Source of the DNA: Ochromonas danica
Taxonomy: Eukaryota; Sar; Chrysophyceae; Chromulinales; Chromulinaceae
Direction of reading: 5' to 3'
NCBI GenBank assembly: GCA_015146655.1
Contig: VKHL01000126.1
Span: 1-64,000 of the forward strand
DNA: 64,000 bases
Below the pieces are notes generated by a model that worked only from the letters and a program-made list of their open reading frames with translations, did not search any database and was not told where the DNA came from. Positions 45,298 to 59,485 of the stretch are shown here, piece by piece (the stretch's first letter is position 1; each line of letters starts with the position of its first letter). Both the position numbers and the translations under genes were made by a program.

Positions 45298-46670
45298 GAT
45301 ATTTGTGGTTTCTTGCCCAAACCCCTCGGCGACAACCAGATAATTTGATCAAGCTATACTTGTACAGATTCATGGCTTCGCTGGATGAAGTTTAGTGCAT
45401 AAGAATTCTCGTGAATCAAAAGAAGATATCAATTTATGAATAAGATTTTGAAGTACATATAATGCGACTAGTTTCTTTTGATCAAATGAAGATTAAAATG
45501 CATACTTGATTTAGCTACAAGATCAACATAAAGCACAAAAGGAATACAAATGCGCTTAGGATGAGCACACAAAAAGCAGACCAACGATGTCATAAAAGTT
45601 CCGAGAATAACAATTCACAATAGCATTGTAGGCTAGCGCTGTTGTCGCCAGTTTGAATACCAATAACACCTCAATTTTCCAATATTAAACTATCCTCCTC
45701 TGCTACTATTCATAGTTCATCATAGTGTCAACAAGTGAATAATGAATTCACTAACCTGAGTAGTTTAGTCATAGTCATCAAATCCTACTGGTAACTTTGC
45801 CGAAGTACCAGAAGGTGACTCTAACATCACAGCACCGAATGAGGTAAACAGTGACTCTAACACCAAGAGCTTCTTCTTCTATACTGGAGGTTTATTGAAG
45901 AGTGGAGGAACAGGATGTCATGATCAACAAGTCTGAGTCAGGGATCAAAGTCATGCCAAGTGTCAAAGCAGTTGTTCAGCCACACCACCAAAGCAAACTT
46001 GAATCTCATCTTCACCGTTCACTTTTACATTATGTTTGAAGTTGATGATATCTGATCAGTTTTCAGTTATCATAGGAGAGAGATTCACCAAAGATACGTA
46101 CTGTATTAATAGAAGAAGAAAGATTGTATTTGAAAACGAAAACATGAGATTAATATTGAAGAGTATTTCATAGTGAACTTTGGGGAAATATCATTTCTTC
46201 AATATCAAAGAATAATTGCATTCTACGGTATTCAAAGAGAACATAAAAGAGTTTTCATATTGACCAGAACAAGTTCAAGTTGTTGTTTTTCATCTTTTCA
46301 TTGCCTGCCTTGGGATGGTGGCGCTGCTGGCTCAACTTCAACTGCAAAATCCTCTTTTCAAGGGGTGCTATTTCAACGACTTGATGAGAATACGTCATCG
46401 GAAGAGCAGGAAGAGGAGAAGGATGAGCAGCGTTGCTGGGATGGTGCGAAGGTCGTCATACCATCGCCCACCGGCTCTCACTCTGCACTCCTTCGTCTCT
46501 CCACTCATTTTTTCCTCCCACCACTACTTTGACACTACCTGCTCCCTTTCGAAACCATTATTTCCAAGGTTATAACTCTCTAAACAGGATATAAAAAGTC
46601 ACTCCTGGTCAACCACCTTCATCCTTCAATGCAGTGGTTTCGCCACTGTTGTTCACCAAGGCAGAGCGGG

Positions 46671-46768
46671 CAAACACTGTGACTGTGACTGTGACTGTGA
46701 CTGTGACTGTGACTGTGAGTGAGAAGAAGCGCAGCACAGCAGCGCAGCGCAGCGGCTCACAGTGTTTG
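46671..46768. repeat. 12-bp inverted repeat enclosing TGTGAC hexamers
   Basis: CAAACACTGTGA (46671-46682) and its exact reverse complement TCACAGTGTTTG (46757-46768) flank a run of about seven TGTGAC units and a CAGCGCAG-rich stretch. Confidence 0.8.
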
Positions 46769-47177
46769 GTACGATTCCCTTTCTCCGCTACCTTGACGAA
46801 GTACATTGAAAGACAGATAGACACTGTTAGACTACCTAGTAACTAGATTGGATTCTGTTTTTTTTTAATTATTATTATTATCATTATCTTCATTTTGAAT
46901 TGAAAAGAATTTTTTTCCCCTTCTTTAGTGAAGAAATTTTTTCAATTGTGTGAAGAAAAAAAAACAAGATTATCCTCTCCTTGTCATCAGAATTTCTCCT
47001 CTTATCTTCCTTCCGGAAGCATTCTATTGCCTGACCAATTGCCATTTAGTTAAAGGAAAAGCAACTAAATTGTCGCCTCTCAAGTAAGTGTCTGTCTTCC
47101 TTCTCTTTGACTCAAATCGTTTACAATTGATGATGACCTTTTGTACTTTTGTCTCTCATCCCTCTTCTAGGAGTAAT

Positions 47178-49268
47178 ATGTCTTCAGCACTTGAGACAAT
47201 GAGTCCCGTTTTATCCAATCAATTCGAAAATAAAGTAAAAATCAGTAACGCAGCGGTGGCGACCACTTCGTCTACTTCGACAACATTTGTTCCTTCCTCT
47301 TCCTTGGGGGGAAATGTTGCTTTCTCTTTAGGCAAAGCACATCATCCTAGTACAACAACAGCCTTTTCTACTGTTGCTGATCATTCAAAAAATAAGAAAC
47401 GGAAAAGAAACTTACAAGAATTAAAAGCTGAAACAATACCTTTAAATGATGCAAGACGTTCTTATCCACGTATTTTTGCAACTATGATGAATCGATGTCA
47501 GACAGAAGATATTGCTCATCGATTATCTGCTATTGCTGATACACAAAACTTTATCTTTATCTTACAAAATAAAGATATACATGATCATATTTGTCCAAAA
47601 TATCGTGAATTACGTGGAATTGATTGTACATCACGTTTTCTTGGTATACTTTTCCAAACAACACCTGATAGTATCTTTGTGATGAAAGATTATCAGTTCT
47701 ATAAGAAATCTACTTCATCACAAATTCATTGCAACTTTGAATTGACTGGTAGCTCAATCTATCAGATGGTCATTCAAAATGCCACCTGTATTGTGCAATC
47801 CATTCAATCCATTGCTTCCAGTGTCACACTGGGAGTTGCTTCTGCTTCTGTTGATACCCTTGATAGTGGGATCATTCATACATGCAAAGATTTATCTTTG
47901 GGTAGTTATTCTGTGGATAGGTCAGAGAGTGTTAGTGTTAATAATCATGAGTTATGCTCGATTGCTGAGGAGGAAGAACATAAGGAGAGCATGAGAGAAG
48001 AGCATCATCGTCATCATCATCCTCCTTATTCAAAGGAGGAGGAGGAAGAAGAAGAAGTCAATCGTCAATCTCATGACGGTCAACCTTCTGGAGCTCCTTC
48101 ACCATCATCGAGTTCAAGCTCATCATCTTCCTCTTCTAATGAACCTAGTGAGTCAGATGTGAGTAAGAATCATCATCATGGAGGAGGAGGGGGAGGGGGA
48201 GGTATCTTTGGTTTAGATGCACTTGCACATGTTGCAGAACTGTTTATCAATCAGGAATTACAGAAAAAGGATAACAACAATAACAACAGCAACAATAAGA
48301 AAGAAGAGCCACCTGTTAAGCATAATCGAGTAACAACAACAGATGATAGCTGTTATCAAAGTAATGGAGAAGAAAGTGTTGATTCCTTATCAAAGCGTGT
48401 AAAACTGGAGAAAGTGTCTAATAACAGTCCTAGTCAGAGTGTCTCTGATACAGTATTAAGTGCTTCTGCTATTGCTAATAGAACGATACATGTTACCTCT
48501 ACAACTCCTCGGAAGGAGAAAAGAGCATTAATTGGGAATACTTTACTGACTCAATCTAAAGTAACTCTTGAAGGAAGTAATGTGACGATACCATCACAAA
48601 TGAATGCTTCTACTGAAGGTTTGGCTCCTCCTGGTTGTCCAATTGTCAATACAAACATTTCATCTTCTAAAGTATATGCAGATAAAGATACTATTTTCAG
48701 TGTTGGAGAGAAGATGAAAGATGAAGTTAATGGACAAAATTATACATTATCAGGTCAAGTTGTTTTTCATGTTAACTCTTCTAAACGAGTGGAACGTATT
48801 GAACTTCATTATTCGATTGATACATCTGTGCCAAATGTTATGAAGAAGACTTGCTCAAGTCCTACTCTTTATTCTATGCCAACTGTGGTAAATTCATATG
48901 ATTGCTTTGAAGGTCTTCCAACTATCCTTCCCAGTGGATCTCTCGCGAACACAACATCAGCAGCTCTCTATTCACCTCATTTCTATGCTACATATGGTGC
49001 TTTAGGACCTATTGGGCAGAGTGTTAGTGCTCTTGCAGCTGCAGCAGGATTAATGGGAGTGAATGGTCGTGCTCCCAATGCAGCAGCTATGCCGCCCTCC
49101 TCTACTAGTGCAAGTACGACATCAAATATGTATAGCAAGGTTGGAACATTGCCCTTACCCTTTGCGTCATCATCAGCAGCAGCGTTTGCTACCACTCATT
49201 CAGCTGGGGTTTCTTCGTCAAAATCTGGAGTATCGAACTCTGCAAGTGCTTTTCTTCCAACCATATAG
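47178..49268 (+). CDS. NTF2-like domain nuclear protein 2 with long insert
   Basis: 696 residues from the ATG at 47178. The frame is open to 47088, but that part looks like an intron in the leader. A basic patch (KNKKRKRNLQELK) is a likely nuclear signal. The first half of an NTF2-like fold follows (ATMMNRCQTEDIAHRLSAIA, CTSRFLGILFQTTPDSIFVMKDYQFY, IHCNFELTGSSIY). A disordered insert of about 300 residues then intervenes. The last strands appear at LSGQVVFHVNSSKRVERIELHY, matching the corresponding end of the protein at 27076-28353. The C-terminus is Ala/Ser-rich. Function is unknown; a regulatory nuclear role is inferred. Confidence 0.6.
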   Translation: MSSALETMSPVLSNQFENKVKISNAAVATTSSTSTTFVPSSSLGGNVAFSLGKAHHPSTTTAFSTVADHSKNKKRKRNLQELKAETIPLNDARRSYPRIFATMMNRCQTEDIAHRLSAIADTQNFIFILQNKDIHDHICPKYRELRGIDCTSRFLGILFQTTPDSIFVMKDYQFYKKSTSSQIHCNFELTGSSIYQMVIQNATCIVQSIQSIASSVTLGVASASVDTLDSGIIHTCKDLSLGSYSVDRSESVSVNNHELCSIAEEEEHKESMREEHHRHHHPPYSKEEEEEEEVNRQSHDGQPSGAPSPSSSSSSSSSSSNEPSESDVSKNHHHGGGGGGGGIFGLDALAHVAELFINQELQKKDNNNNNSNNKKEEPPVKHNRVTTTDDSCYQSNGEESVDSLSKRVKLEKVSNNSPSQSVSDTVLSASAIANRTIHVTSTTPRKEKRALIGNTLLTQSKVTLEGSNVTIPSQMNASTEGLAPPGCPIVNTNISSSKVYADKDTIFSVGEKMKDEVNGQNYTLSGQVVFHVNSSKRVERIELHYSIDTSVPNVMKKTCSSPTLYSMPTVVNSYDCFEGLPTILPSGSLANTTSAALYSPHFYATYGALGPIGQSVSALAAAAGLMGVNGRAPNAAAMPPSSTSASTTSNMYSKVGTLPLPFASSSAAAFATTHSAGVSSSKSGVSNSASAFLPTI

Positions 49269-50591
49269 TGTCACTAACGCTTGTATGTTTGTCTTGTAAA
49301 CTTGTCTGTGGAGGAGAAATGATGGTAATGATGATGATGATGCAATTAAAGCATTCTGTCGACTTGCCCATGTTAGCTAGTTATTGTTTGGTGCATCTAC
49401 ATTTGTACTTTTCGTTAATACAATGGTATGTACAGTATGTCTCTCTACTGCTGTTGTTGTTGTCTGTCTGGTGATTGACATTGACATCATCTGCCAGATC
49501 TTGTTAACGTAGTCTACCAATTATGTTGACCTTAACACTCGTCGTTTATCATGAATAGTCTACTGTCTTTCTATGATAACAAGACAGCATTACAACACAA
49601 CACACAGACACACACAACAAAAGTGATTACATCTTTTTCCGTGTAATGTAAAACATGATGATGTGTGATAGTGGAACTGAATGAAAATATGTCCTTATAC
49701 TCGACGAGTAATGTTAGGTGCTTCAATCATATGGAGAGATTAATTTGCTTTAATAATAATGATAATAATATAATAAAAGTTCCAATAACTAGTCTAACGA
49801 AACTATTTCACTTGGGGAAAGACATTGACTCTACAGACATCATGCAGACTAGATGGGAAACAGTTGGGGGGGGGATCACTATCGTTTCGTATCGCTTTTG
49901 ACTCGAGACAGTGTGTGTGTTTGGGATGCGCACGGAGCATTTTGCCCCAGTGATAGATAATTAAATTAATTCATCTCGACAAAGCGGTTGCCACCATAAC
50001 GGTTTAGACCAGCCTAAATGGATGGAATTTAACTCAGGAAATCAGCCTTCTGCTGTCTGACCATGCAGTGAAGGACAGGTGTGCAGGGTGGTGTGCACCT
50101 GCTGTTCGGGTGTTTGTGTCTGAGTGGGGCCGTTTTTTATGAAACCAGTTTTTATATAGTTATAACTCTTATATTATTGTTAACAAAGCCGAAGTGCACA
50201 GTTCTGTGCACGCCCCCCCCCACGTCTGGTCGTTGTCGAGCAGTTGTGGCCAACAAGGAGACCAAACAAGGCACAGCCTGACTGACAGTGCCAACGAGTA
50301 GATCTCATTGATTGTGATTGATTTCCAACAACATTTCCTCCCTTTTATCCTCTATTTTTCAAATCAATCACAATCTTCTCTATTCTTTTTTGTTCTATAT
50401 TATTGATATTTGAATAGTCTACTACTTTCTTTGACTTATTCGATTTTACTCTCCTCACTCCTTTTCTTAGGAATTCTTTTTGAAACCAACTAACGAACAA
50501 CAGATCTCTTAACTAAGAGAGCTATCAACAAATAATTCTTTAAATCCCTAATAAATATCCCAAGGAATTTCTTATTTATTCTAAAGAAAAG
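49269..50591. other. Intergenic upstream of PP4 gene
   Basis: Contains the second arm of the dispersed inverted repeat (50016-50066), a GTGCAC-rich patch (50075-50215) with a C run at 50213-50220, and T/C-rich DNA before the gene. No gene is recognised. Confidence 0.5.
50016..50066 (-). repeat. Dispersed inverted repeat, arm B
   Basis: Reverse-complement partner of 45250-45297. Confidence 0.7.
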
Positions 50592-51790
50592 ATGGTCTCA
50601 ATTTCTAATTTAGATGAGCAAATTGAACGTTTAAAGCGGTGTGAATACTTGAAAGAGTCAGAAGTTAAGGCACTTTGTGATAAGGCAAGAGAGATTCTTA
50701 TCGATGAAAGTAACGTGCAACGTGTAGATGCACCTGTCACGGTAAGTTATCAACAGATGATAGTAATGGAGGAGAATCAGCATCATGTTCCTAATGCTAT
50801 ATATATGATAATTATCGTTATTATTGAATATCTTCTAATGACTAATGACTACCTATTTGCTTTGTTGTGTACTTTGTGGATGTCTGGATAGATCTGTGGT
50901 GATATTCATGGTCAATTTTATGATCTCATTGAACTCTTTAAAGTGGGTGGAGAGTGTCCTTATACTAACTACCTTTTCATGGGAGACTTTGTGGATCGTG
51001 GCTACTACAGTGTAGAGACCTTCCTGCTTCTCTTAGCACTTAAGGTGATATTCTCTTCTTCTCCTTCTCCTTCTTTCATCTCATCTAGTCTCATCTCTCT
51101 CCTGATACTGTGTGTGTCGATGAAATCATCTTTTGGGTGCAGGTTCGCTATCCTGATCGTATTACTCTCATTCGAGGAAACCATGAATCCCGTCAAATTA
51201 CTCAAGTATATGGCTTCTATGATGAATGCTTGAAGAAGTATGGTTCTGTCAATGTCTGGAGATATTGCACAGAGATCTTCGATTACCTCTCGCTCTCTGC
51301 CATTATTGATGAGAAGGTTTTCTGTGTGCATGGCGGCCTTTCTCCTGCCATTAACACATTGGACCAGATTCGTGTCATTGATCGCAAACAAGAAGTACCT
51401 CATGATGGTGCTATGTGTGATCTCATGTGGTCTGATCCAGAAGAAATTGATGGATGGGGTTTGTCTCCACGTGGTGCTGGTTATCTCTTCGGCGCTGATG
51501 TTGTTGCCAAGTTCAATGAGATCAATCATCTCGATCTCATTGCACGTGCCCATCAGCTTGTCATGGAAGGGTACAAGGCTATGTTCCCTGTGAAGGGCAA
51601 GAATGGTCAGAGTTCAGACAGTTTGGTCACTGTCTGGTCAGCTCCCAACTATTGTTATCGTTGCGGAAATGTTGCTGCTATCCTTGAATTAGATGAGCAT
51701 CTTGATCAACACTTCAAGATTTTTGAAGCAGCTCCACAGGAGTCTAGAGGTGTACCTTCACGCAATCCTGCGCCTGATTATTTCCTCTAG
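50592..51790 (+). CDS. PPP4C: Serine/threonine protein phosphatase PP4 catalytic subunit
   Basis: Three exons (50592-50741, 50892-51044, 51143-51790) encode 316 residues. Metallophosphatase of the PP2A group, acting in DNA-damage, centrosome and splicing-related pathways. Signature motifs are [42 protein letters not shown] and [13 protein letters not shown]4 rather than PP2A is supported by [25 protein letters not shown] and the ending [16 protein letters not shown]. The final Leu (methylation site) is conserved. A short insert, [13 protein letters not shown], follows LVMEGYKA, where most PP4 proteins have a shorter loop. Introns are 150 and 98 bases. Confidence 0.93.
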
Positions 51791-52311
51791 ACGATTTAGA
51801 CTATGTCCATCTTTGCCCTTCTCCCCCCTCTCTCCATGTATATGTGCATGTTAACAGCGCCGTCTACTCACTTGCAGTTTCAAACTTTCGTGAGATTTAT
51901 CACAGGGGCGTGATGTGCAAAACCTCACCCCATATATGTTGCTCAATGTGTATAGGCAGTGTGCACTTAAAGCCCCGCCCACCCCTTCTACTGCAAGACT
52001 TTGTTTGTAATTACACAAGAGTGAAGCTTTATTCTTCTCCAAATCAGTTTTTGTTTTCTTTCTTCTTTCTACAAATTTCTTCAACTGTACAAAAGCTCCC
52101 ACGCATCCTAATATTGTTTGTCATGAAACCATCATCATCTTCCCACACAGACTACTTTTATCGTTCGGAAAAAGGAGCTGCTTTGTTTGTTAAGATTCTA
52201 TTAGATTTGATCCAAATAAGTGTCAGTAGTTGTTTCTCTCTCACTTTCATTGGTCATTCCCAGCATTGGCCTTCTCCCAGTTATATCCCATCAACTAATC
52301 TCTTCTAACCG
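51791..52311. other. Intergenic between PP4 and ARFRP1 genes
   Basis: Ends in the T/C-rich leader of ARFRP1 and includes CCCACGCA at 52098-52105. No gene is seen. Confidence 0.5.
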
Positions 52312-53462
52312 ATGGTAGGATGCGTTTTTCATTGCCAATCTCTTGGTCAATGGGTACTAATTATTTCATTATCTCCTCCTTTTTCGTTTTTAGTTTTCTC
52401 TGCTAAGTGGTTTGTGGCAGTATATCTTCTCTAAACCGAAGATCCATGTCCTTATTGTTGGTCTTGATCATGCTGGCAAGACGACATTATTAGAGCGTAT
52501 TAAAGCTTTATATCATCTTCCAAGTATCCCCTTGGAAAAGATCCCTCCTACTATTGGCATGAATCTTGCTAAGATTGTCTATCGAGGTCATGTTGTTATT
52601 ATCTGGGATTTGGGTGGTCAAATTAAAATGAGAAATATCTGGGAGAAGTATTATGAAGATGCTCATGCCATCTTATTTGTAGTAGATTCAGCAGATTTGG
52701 GTAGATTAGAAGAAGCTAAGTTAGCATATGGTGAGTAGATGCTCTCTATATCAGACCATTTCCTCATCTTCACCTTTCTCAATGGCTGATAATAGAGGCG
52801 ATCTGCGATCATGATAGCAATACGAATACACCAATATTTATTGTTGCCAATAAGCAAGACTTAGGAGTAAGACTTTTTACCATTTTTGTTTTGTGGTATT
52901 TTTATTGATTTTTGTTTTTATTATAGGGTGCTTTGCTACCTGCTGATTTGGCAATGAACTTCTATGCAATACAAGATGCTGCTGATCGAGCACGTGTTTT
53001 CCCAGTATCAGCAGTAACAGGGTAAGTAATAAGAAATGATTACTTGAATGAAGTTGTGATTGATGAAGAGAGACATAGAGAGTGGTTGAAGATGGGATAG
53101 TCTGTCTTCATATCTTTCAGTTTACTGTGTCAGTAGAATACTGAAAGATACGATTCTTCTCTTCTGTCAAGAGTTCTCTGGAGCTCTCCCTCCCATCATG
53201 GTCTTCTTCTCTGTCATAATCAAATAGCAACTATCTATCTGCATCATCTATTCTCTCTACTTCAGCTCTGATCATGTTATGGATAGAATCAGATTTTCAT
53301 TTAGCAACCATGTTTCAATTCTTATGTGCTTTCTCATCTTGTTGGCTTTCTTCTTGTGATGATGACTATGATGATGATCACCATAGGGAGGGATTGGATG
53401 CTGCCTTGACTGCTATAATAGAAGAAGCAAAAAGAACTGCTACTCGGGGGTCTCACAGATGA
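52312..53462 (+). CDS. ARFRP1: ARF-related GTPase, ARFRP1-like
   Basis: Five exons: 52312-52314, 52394-52730, 52796-52866, 52927-53021, 53387-53462; 193 residues (human about 201). Small GTPase of Golgi and endosome traffic. Motifs: GLDHAGKTT (P-loop), PPTIGMN (switch I), WDLGGQ (switch II), NKQD, and the SAVTG-type loop. The start FSLLSGLWQYIFSK matches ARFRP1 (LLSGLYKYMF). Coding exon 1 is just the ATG, followed by intron GTAGGA...TTTTTAG. Without it the frame lacks the LLSGL start. No N-terminal Gly for myristoylation, as in ARFRP1. Confidence 0.85.
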
Positions 53463-53970
53463 TGACAAGTTAGATAAATCGAGTGCAGTATTTATTGTTG
53501 TAAATAATACGCGTGCATGTGGTAAGGATTCAATAAACCAAGACCATTCATGGGTAACAACGAGATTTGATTTTTAATTTACAGCAGCGACATCTTTCCT
53601 CAAGGGATTTATTTCGCATGCTTCAGCTCAGTATCACAACTAGGAAACAGCGTTTTATTTCAATATCCAATGCACTTATGCCAACAAGAAGTATGTGGGA
53701 TCATGCATAGGGCCAATGTGGGTATCCTTAACCTTCACCTCCAAGCAAATCAAAGCAACAACTCACAAGCAAGCAATGAATTGGGGAGCCAAATGCATAA
53801 CACCACACGTATAAAACTAATACAGTAGAACCAAAGAATAAGAATGTGTCCCCGAACAATAGTAGTAAAAGCAGAACATGAAGACCAAGTAGCATACATC
53901 TTCGTCCACGCGCAGTAAAACAGACAATAATATTGAACCTAGCAACGTCACGCGAACATAATATTCTCTT
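53463..53970. other. Convergent intergenic region
   Basis: 3' regions of ARFRP1 and the CDK gene. No coding evidence. Confidence 0.5.
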
Positions 53971-55853
<1,883 letters not shown>

Positions 55854-57532
55854 AGATTAGAAGTAAAAGTTTCACAGTTTTCAACTCAAGTGAAAAGAAA
55901 GTTCTTTCAAGCAATACCAATTCCTTGAAAAACTTTATAAAGGAAGCTTCTTCAGAATAACAGACGACTAAAGAAAGAGTAGCCGCTTTGAAATAGGTCA
56001 GAAGAGACGAGTAGCAGGAATAAAATGATAAGGTAGGAAAGGCAAAGGAAGAGAAGGAAATCTGATGATGAACTGTATGGATCTTCTCGTCAGTCAAGTA
56101 GTAGACAAAGCGGACGGCAGCAAAGCCAAGCACAGGTCAAGACCGAGCAGTGCATGTGCTCAGCAGAGCGTGCACCGGCTTTGTGCAGTTGAATCTCCTT
56201 TATCTGCTCACCACCACACAGAAAAGTCATACTTCACGATGTAGAAACTCTTCTTTATGGAGATACAAGTCTCATGAACAGCCGTCCCTCTCCCTCTCTA
56301 GCTCTGTGCATCTTTTGTCCTACCCTCTGCTCCTCTTCATCAATACAAATAATACAACGAAGACTGTCCGGTAATTGAAGTAAAATTCAAAAAAAGAAGA
56401 ATTTCTTAAGAATTTCTTAATATAAGATCTACAAAGATCTTGGACCATCTTGATGATATCTATCTTCTCACAGTCGGGCAGTTTTTTTCATTTTTTATTG
56501 ACGGAAAGATAAAATTGTGTTTGGATATTTTCTCTCTGGTGTCAATACGGATCTTTTGATCGCTGAACAATGCTGTTGTCGCTTTCTACTACTGTCTATC
56601 TTGTGCTTCTTTTGAGATAAAATCATAAGGAACATGGTGAAGTCCAATGAAACAAGATCGAAGTAACTCACTCGATCTCGAAGACGACAGGAATAATTTC
56701 CTCACGCACTATTCCACGAGATAAAGGTGAGTCCCAGTTTCAATATTTATTCAGATGCTGTTTTTACCTATTGTTTTCTTCTTCTTGATGGTTCTGACTG
56801 AGGTCAGGGTAAATGCGAGATATCACATTTCGGGTCCCAGAGTATGTGATGTGGCCTTGTTGTGTTTGATATTGCTATGAGCAGTGCTTTGAACAAGTTT
56901 TATATGTAACTTAAGGCAACAGATGAATCTTTGATTTTGTTGGGTCCTGAATTTGACCTATCCAATCACGTTTTAGTCAAACTGTTAATTCATATTTTTT
57001 GTATTAGGGAACTAATGTGTCAAAAGAACTTATTTTTAGATGAAAACTTCTGTCGTAGTTTATTATATACATTTATATATACAAGGTATGTTTTATTATT
57101 GACTACTCTCTTATCATCTTGTTCTATATCATTTCTTATATCTTCCACTCACAAATTTGAAAATTCAAAAAACACTTCTGTTCTTGTATGGAATTCCTGG
57201 AATTTGATCTGGAATCCACATGTTTCATCCACACACACACACACACACACACACACGTCTGGTGTCTCTGGTGTGTTGGTCATGTGACATGACACGGTCA
57301 AGAAGCAACAAATCAAATCAAAAAAGAAAGAACGAAAAGAGTGAAATATTTAAAGGAATCCTATCACTAATTTTCCCTACTATCCATCCATCCTCATTCC
57401 TGGTTTTTAACCTTCTTTTCCTATCATCATCATCATCTCTCTAAATCTTAATCAGAACTTGACCAACTAGAAATAGGATTAATTGAATATTATTGAATAT
57501 TTTTATTATTGTTCAGTGTGTAGAGAAAAAGA
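55854..57532. other. 1.7-kb divergent intergenic region
   Basis: Promoter side of the CDK gene and of the WD40 gene. Holds a CA run at 57231-57255. Short open frames (for example 56931-57287) show no domain. The last 200 bases are AT-rich leader. Confidence 0.5.
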
Positions 57533-58770
57533 ATGAGTGAATCAACAGAGATTGCTAGTAATAAGAAGAAAGAGATCTTCACTTATGATGCCCCTTGGAC
57601 AGTCTATACCATGGCATGGAAACGTCATCCTGCAGGGAGATTCCATTTAGCAATAGGAAGTTTCATGGAAGAATATATTAATCAGGTAGTACTCTTACGA
57701 TTAGATCGTCATGCTAATGATGGTGATGGTGACTTTGTCCAACTGGCTAAAATGGATCATCCCTATCCACCAACACAAATCATGTTTGCTCCAGCAGCAC
57801 ATAAACCTAGTCGACCTGATCAAGATTTATTAGCAAGTAGTGGTGATTATCTTCGTTTATGGGAAGTTGGAGATGATAATAAGATGCAATTAAAGGCTTT
57901 ATTGAATAATAGCAAACATTCAGGTAGAATCATGTGCCACCACCCATTTGTGCTTTACAGATGATATATTGGCATGTTTGTGTATGTGTGTTTTGTGTGC
58001 ATTTACGTATGTGCGTGCTTTGTATGTGTGCGTGTGTGTGCGCGTGTGTGTGTATGTGTATGTTTGTGTGTTTGACCAATCTATGGTAATAGCATGTAAG
58101 GACCACCATTAGCCAGTGTATACAGATATAGGTGTAGAGGACGACCCTGTATAACATATGCTATGGTCTATGATTCAGAAATGGAACAGTCGTATATCAT
58201 CTAAAAGGAATGTTTGTGTCGATGTTTGTAATGTATAGATTATTGTGCTCCAGTTACTGGATTTGATTGGAATGAGACAGATCCAAATATCATTGGTTCA
58301 TGCTCCATTGATACTACATGTACAATCTGGGATGTTCAGGTACTGTAGACTACTATCACACTGTCACATGATCAATCATAATTTGTGTGTGTTGTCTTCT
58401 TTCTCATAGAGTCAAATGCCTAAAACTCAATTGATTGCACATGATAAAGAAGTCTATGATATCGCTTTTGCTCCAGGAAAGGATATCTTTGGTACAGTTG
58501 GAGCTGATGGTTCTGTGAGAATGTTTGATCTGAGGTCTGTAACACACACTCTCTCTGTCTCTCTTTCATAATGATGATCATAATGAATGACATGATATTA
58601 ATGTGTACTTATAGAGCTTTAGAACATTCAACTATTCTCTTCGAGACCTTAGACCTTTCCCCTTTATTAAGATTAGCATGGAACAAGTTAGATGCTAACT
58701 ATATCGCTACTATTCATACGGAAAGTAACAAGGCTATTATTCTGGATGTGCGGTAAGTTGATTAGTGGGA

Positions 58771-58808
<38 letters not shown>

Positions 58809-59241
58809 TGGGGGTGGGTCGTGAATCTAGTCTAGATAGGTGGTGCCTGGCTTGTACCATACCATGTGTGTGTCTATTGCGTGTGTCTCACTAAATGGTC
58901 TGTCTGTCTATAGAATGCCTTCAGTACCTGTAGCTGAACTGGTGAGCCACTATGGTGCAGTGAATGACATTGCATGGGCTCCACACAGTGCTAATCATAT
59001 CTGCACCTGTGGAGAGGATCGCCAAGCGTTGATTTGGGATACCACCACTAAGGTTAGCCCTCCTCTCCCTTCCTCCTCCTACCTCGTTGACTGTTCTTTC
59101 TGTGACTAGAATGTTGTATGTGAGGATCCTATTCTAGCCTTCTCAGCAGGGGGAGAGATTAATCAGATGCTATGGTGTCAATCTCATCAAGAGTATATTA
59201 CCATTTGTTTCAATAATACTGTGCAAGTGCTGAAGGTGTAG
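57533..59241 (+). CDS. DCAF7: DCAF7/TTG1-type WD40 scaffold
   Basis: Six exons (57533-57923, 58239-58339, 58410-58534, 58615-58752, 58914-59052, 59110-59241) give 341 residues, the same length as animal DCAF7 and plant TTG1. WD40 scaffold linking kinases (DYRK1A, HIPK2) or MYB/bHLH factors in known relatives. Features: [111 protein letters not shown] and [11 protein letters not shown]. All introns are UG-rich, one with a GT run (58771-58806). Confidence 0.92.
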
Positions 59242-59347
59242 GTTATGTTAAGTGCATCAATATTTGTTTATGTATATAATAATACTATAGCAAGCAATAT
59301 TATTACTCTTACCTTCTACTACCAAGTGAATACCTTACACTGCAGTA

Positions 59348-59434
59348 CCCCACGCAATTTGTACTCTATGTCTCCCACGCATCGCAACAATAGAACCACC
59401 CCCCACGCAAACTAGTACTACTACTCACCCACGC
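59348..59434 (+). promoter_or_regulatory. Four spaced CCCACGCA motifs upstream of TMEM230
   Basis: CCCACGCA begins at 59348, 59373, 59401 and 59427, spacing 25-28 bases. Copies 2 and 4 extend to CCCACGCATCG(C/T)AACAATAG. Single copies occur upstream of ARFRP1 (52098) and the transhydrogenase gene (32149). Confidence 0.45.
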
Positions 59435-59485
59435 ATCGTAACAATAGTACCACTCGCTGTCCTCAACAGATCATCCAATTCCCTC

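Larger units (their letters stand above)
44443..47177. other. 2.7-kb intergenic region
   Basis: The first 700 bases are ACTATACTAC-type low-complexity DNA. From about 45200 the sequence is normal but without recognisable coding; the longest frame, 46173-46532, has no family. A dispersed inverted repeat lies at 45250-45297, a TGTGAC hexamer run at 46676-46718, and a likely 5'-UTR intron just upstream of 47178 (GTAAGTGTCTG to CTTCTAG, ending at 47170). Confidence 0.5.

Noticed and set aside
46173-46575. Overlapping frames upstream of the second NTF2-like gene
   Set aside because: Two frames of similar length cover the same DNA, neither with recognisable motifs.
47088-47177. N-terminal extension of the second NTF2-like protein
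   Set aside because: The segment begins without ATG and has a GTAAGT donor and CTTCTAG acceptor, so it is better read as a 5'-UTR intron.
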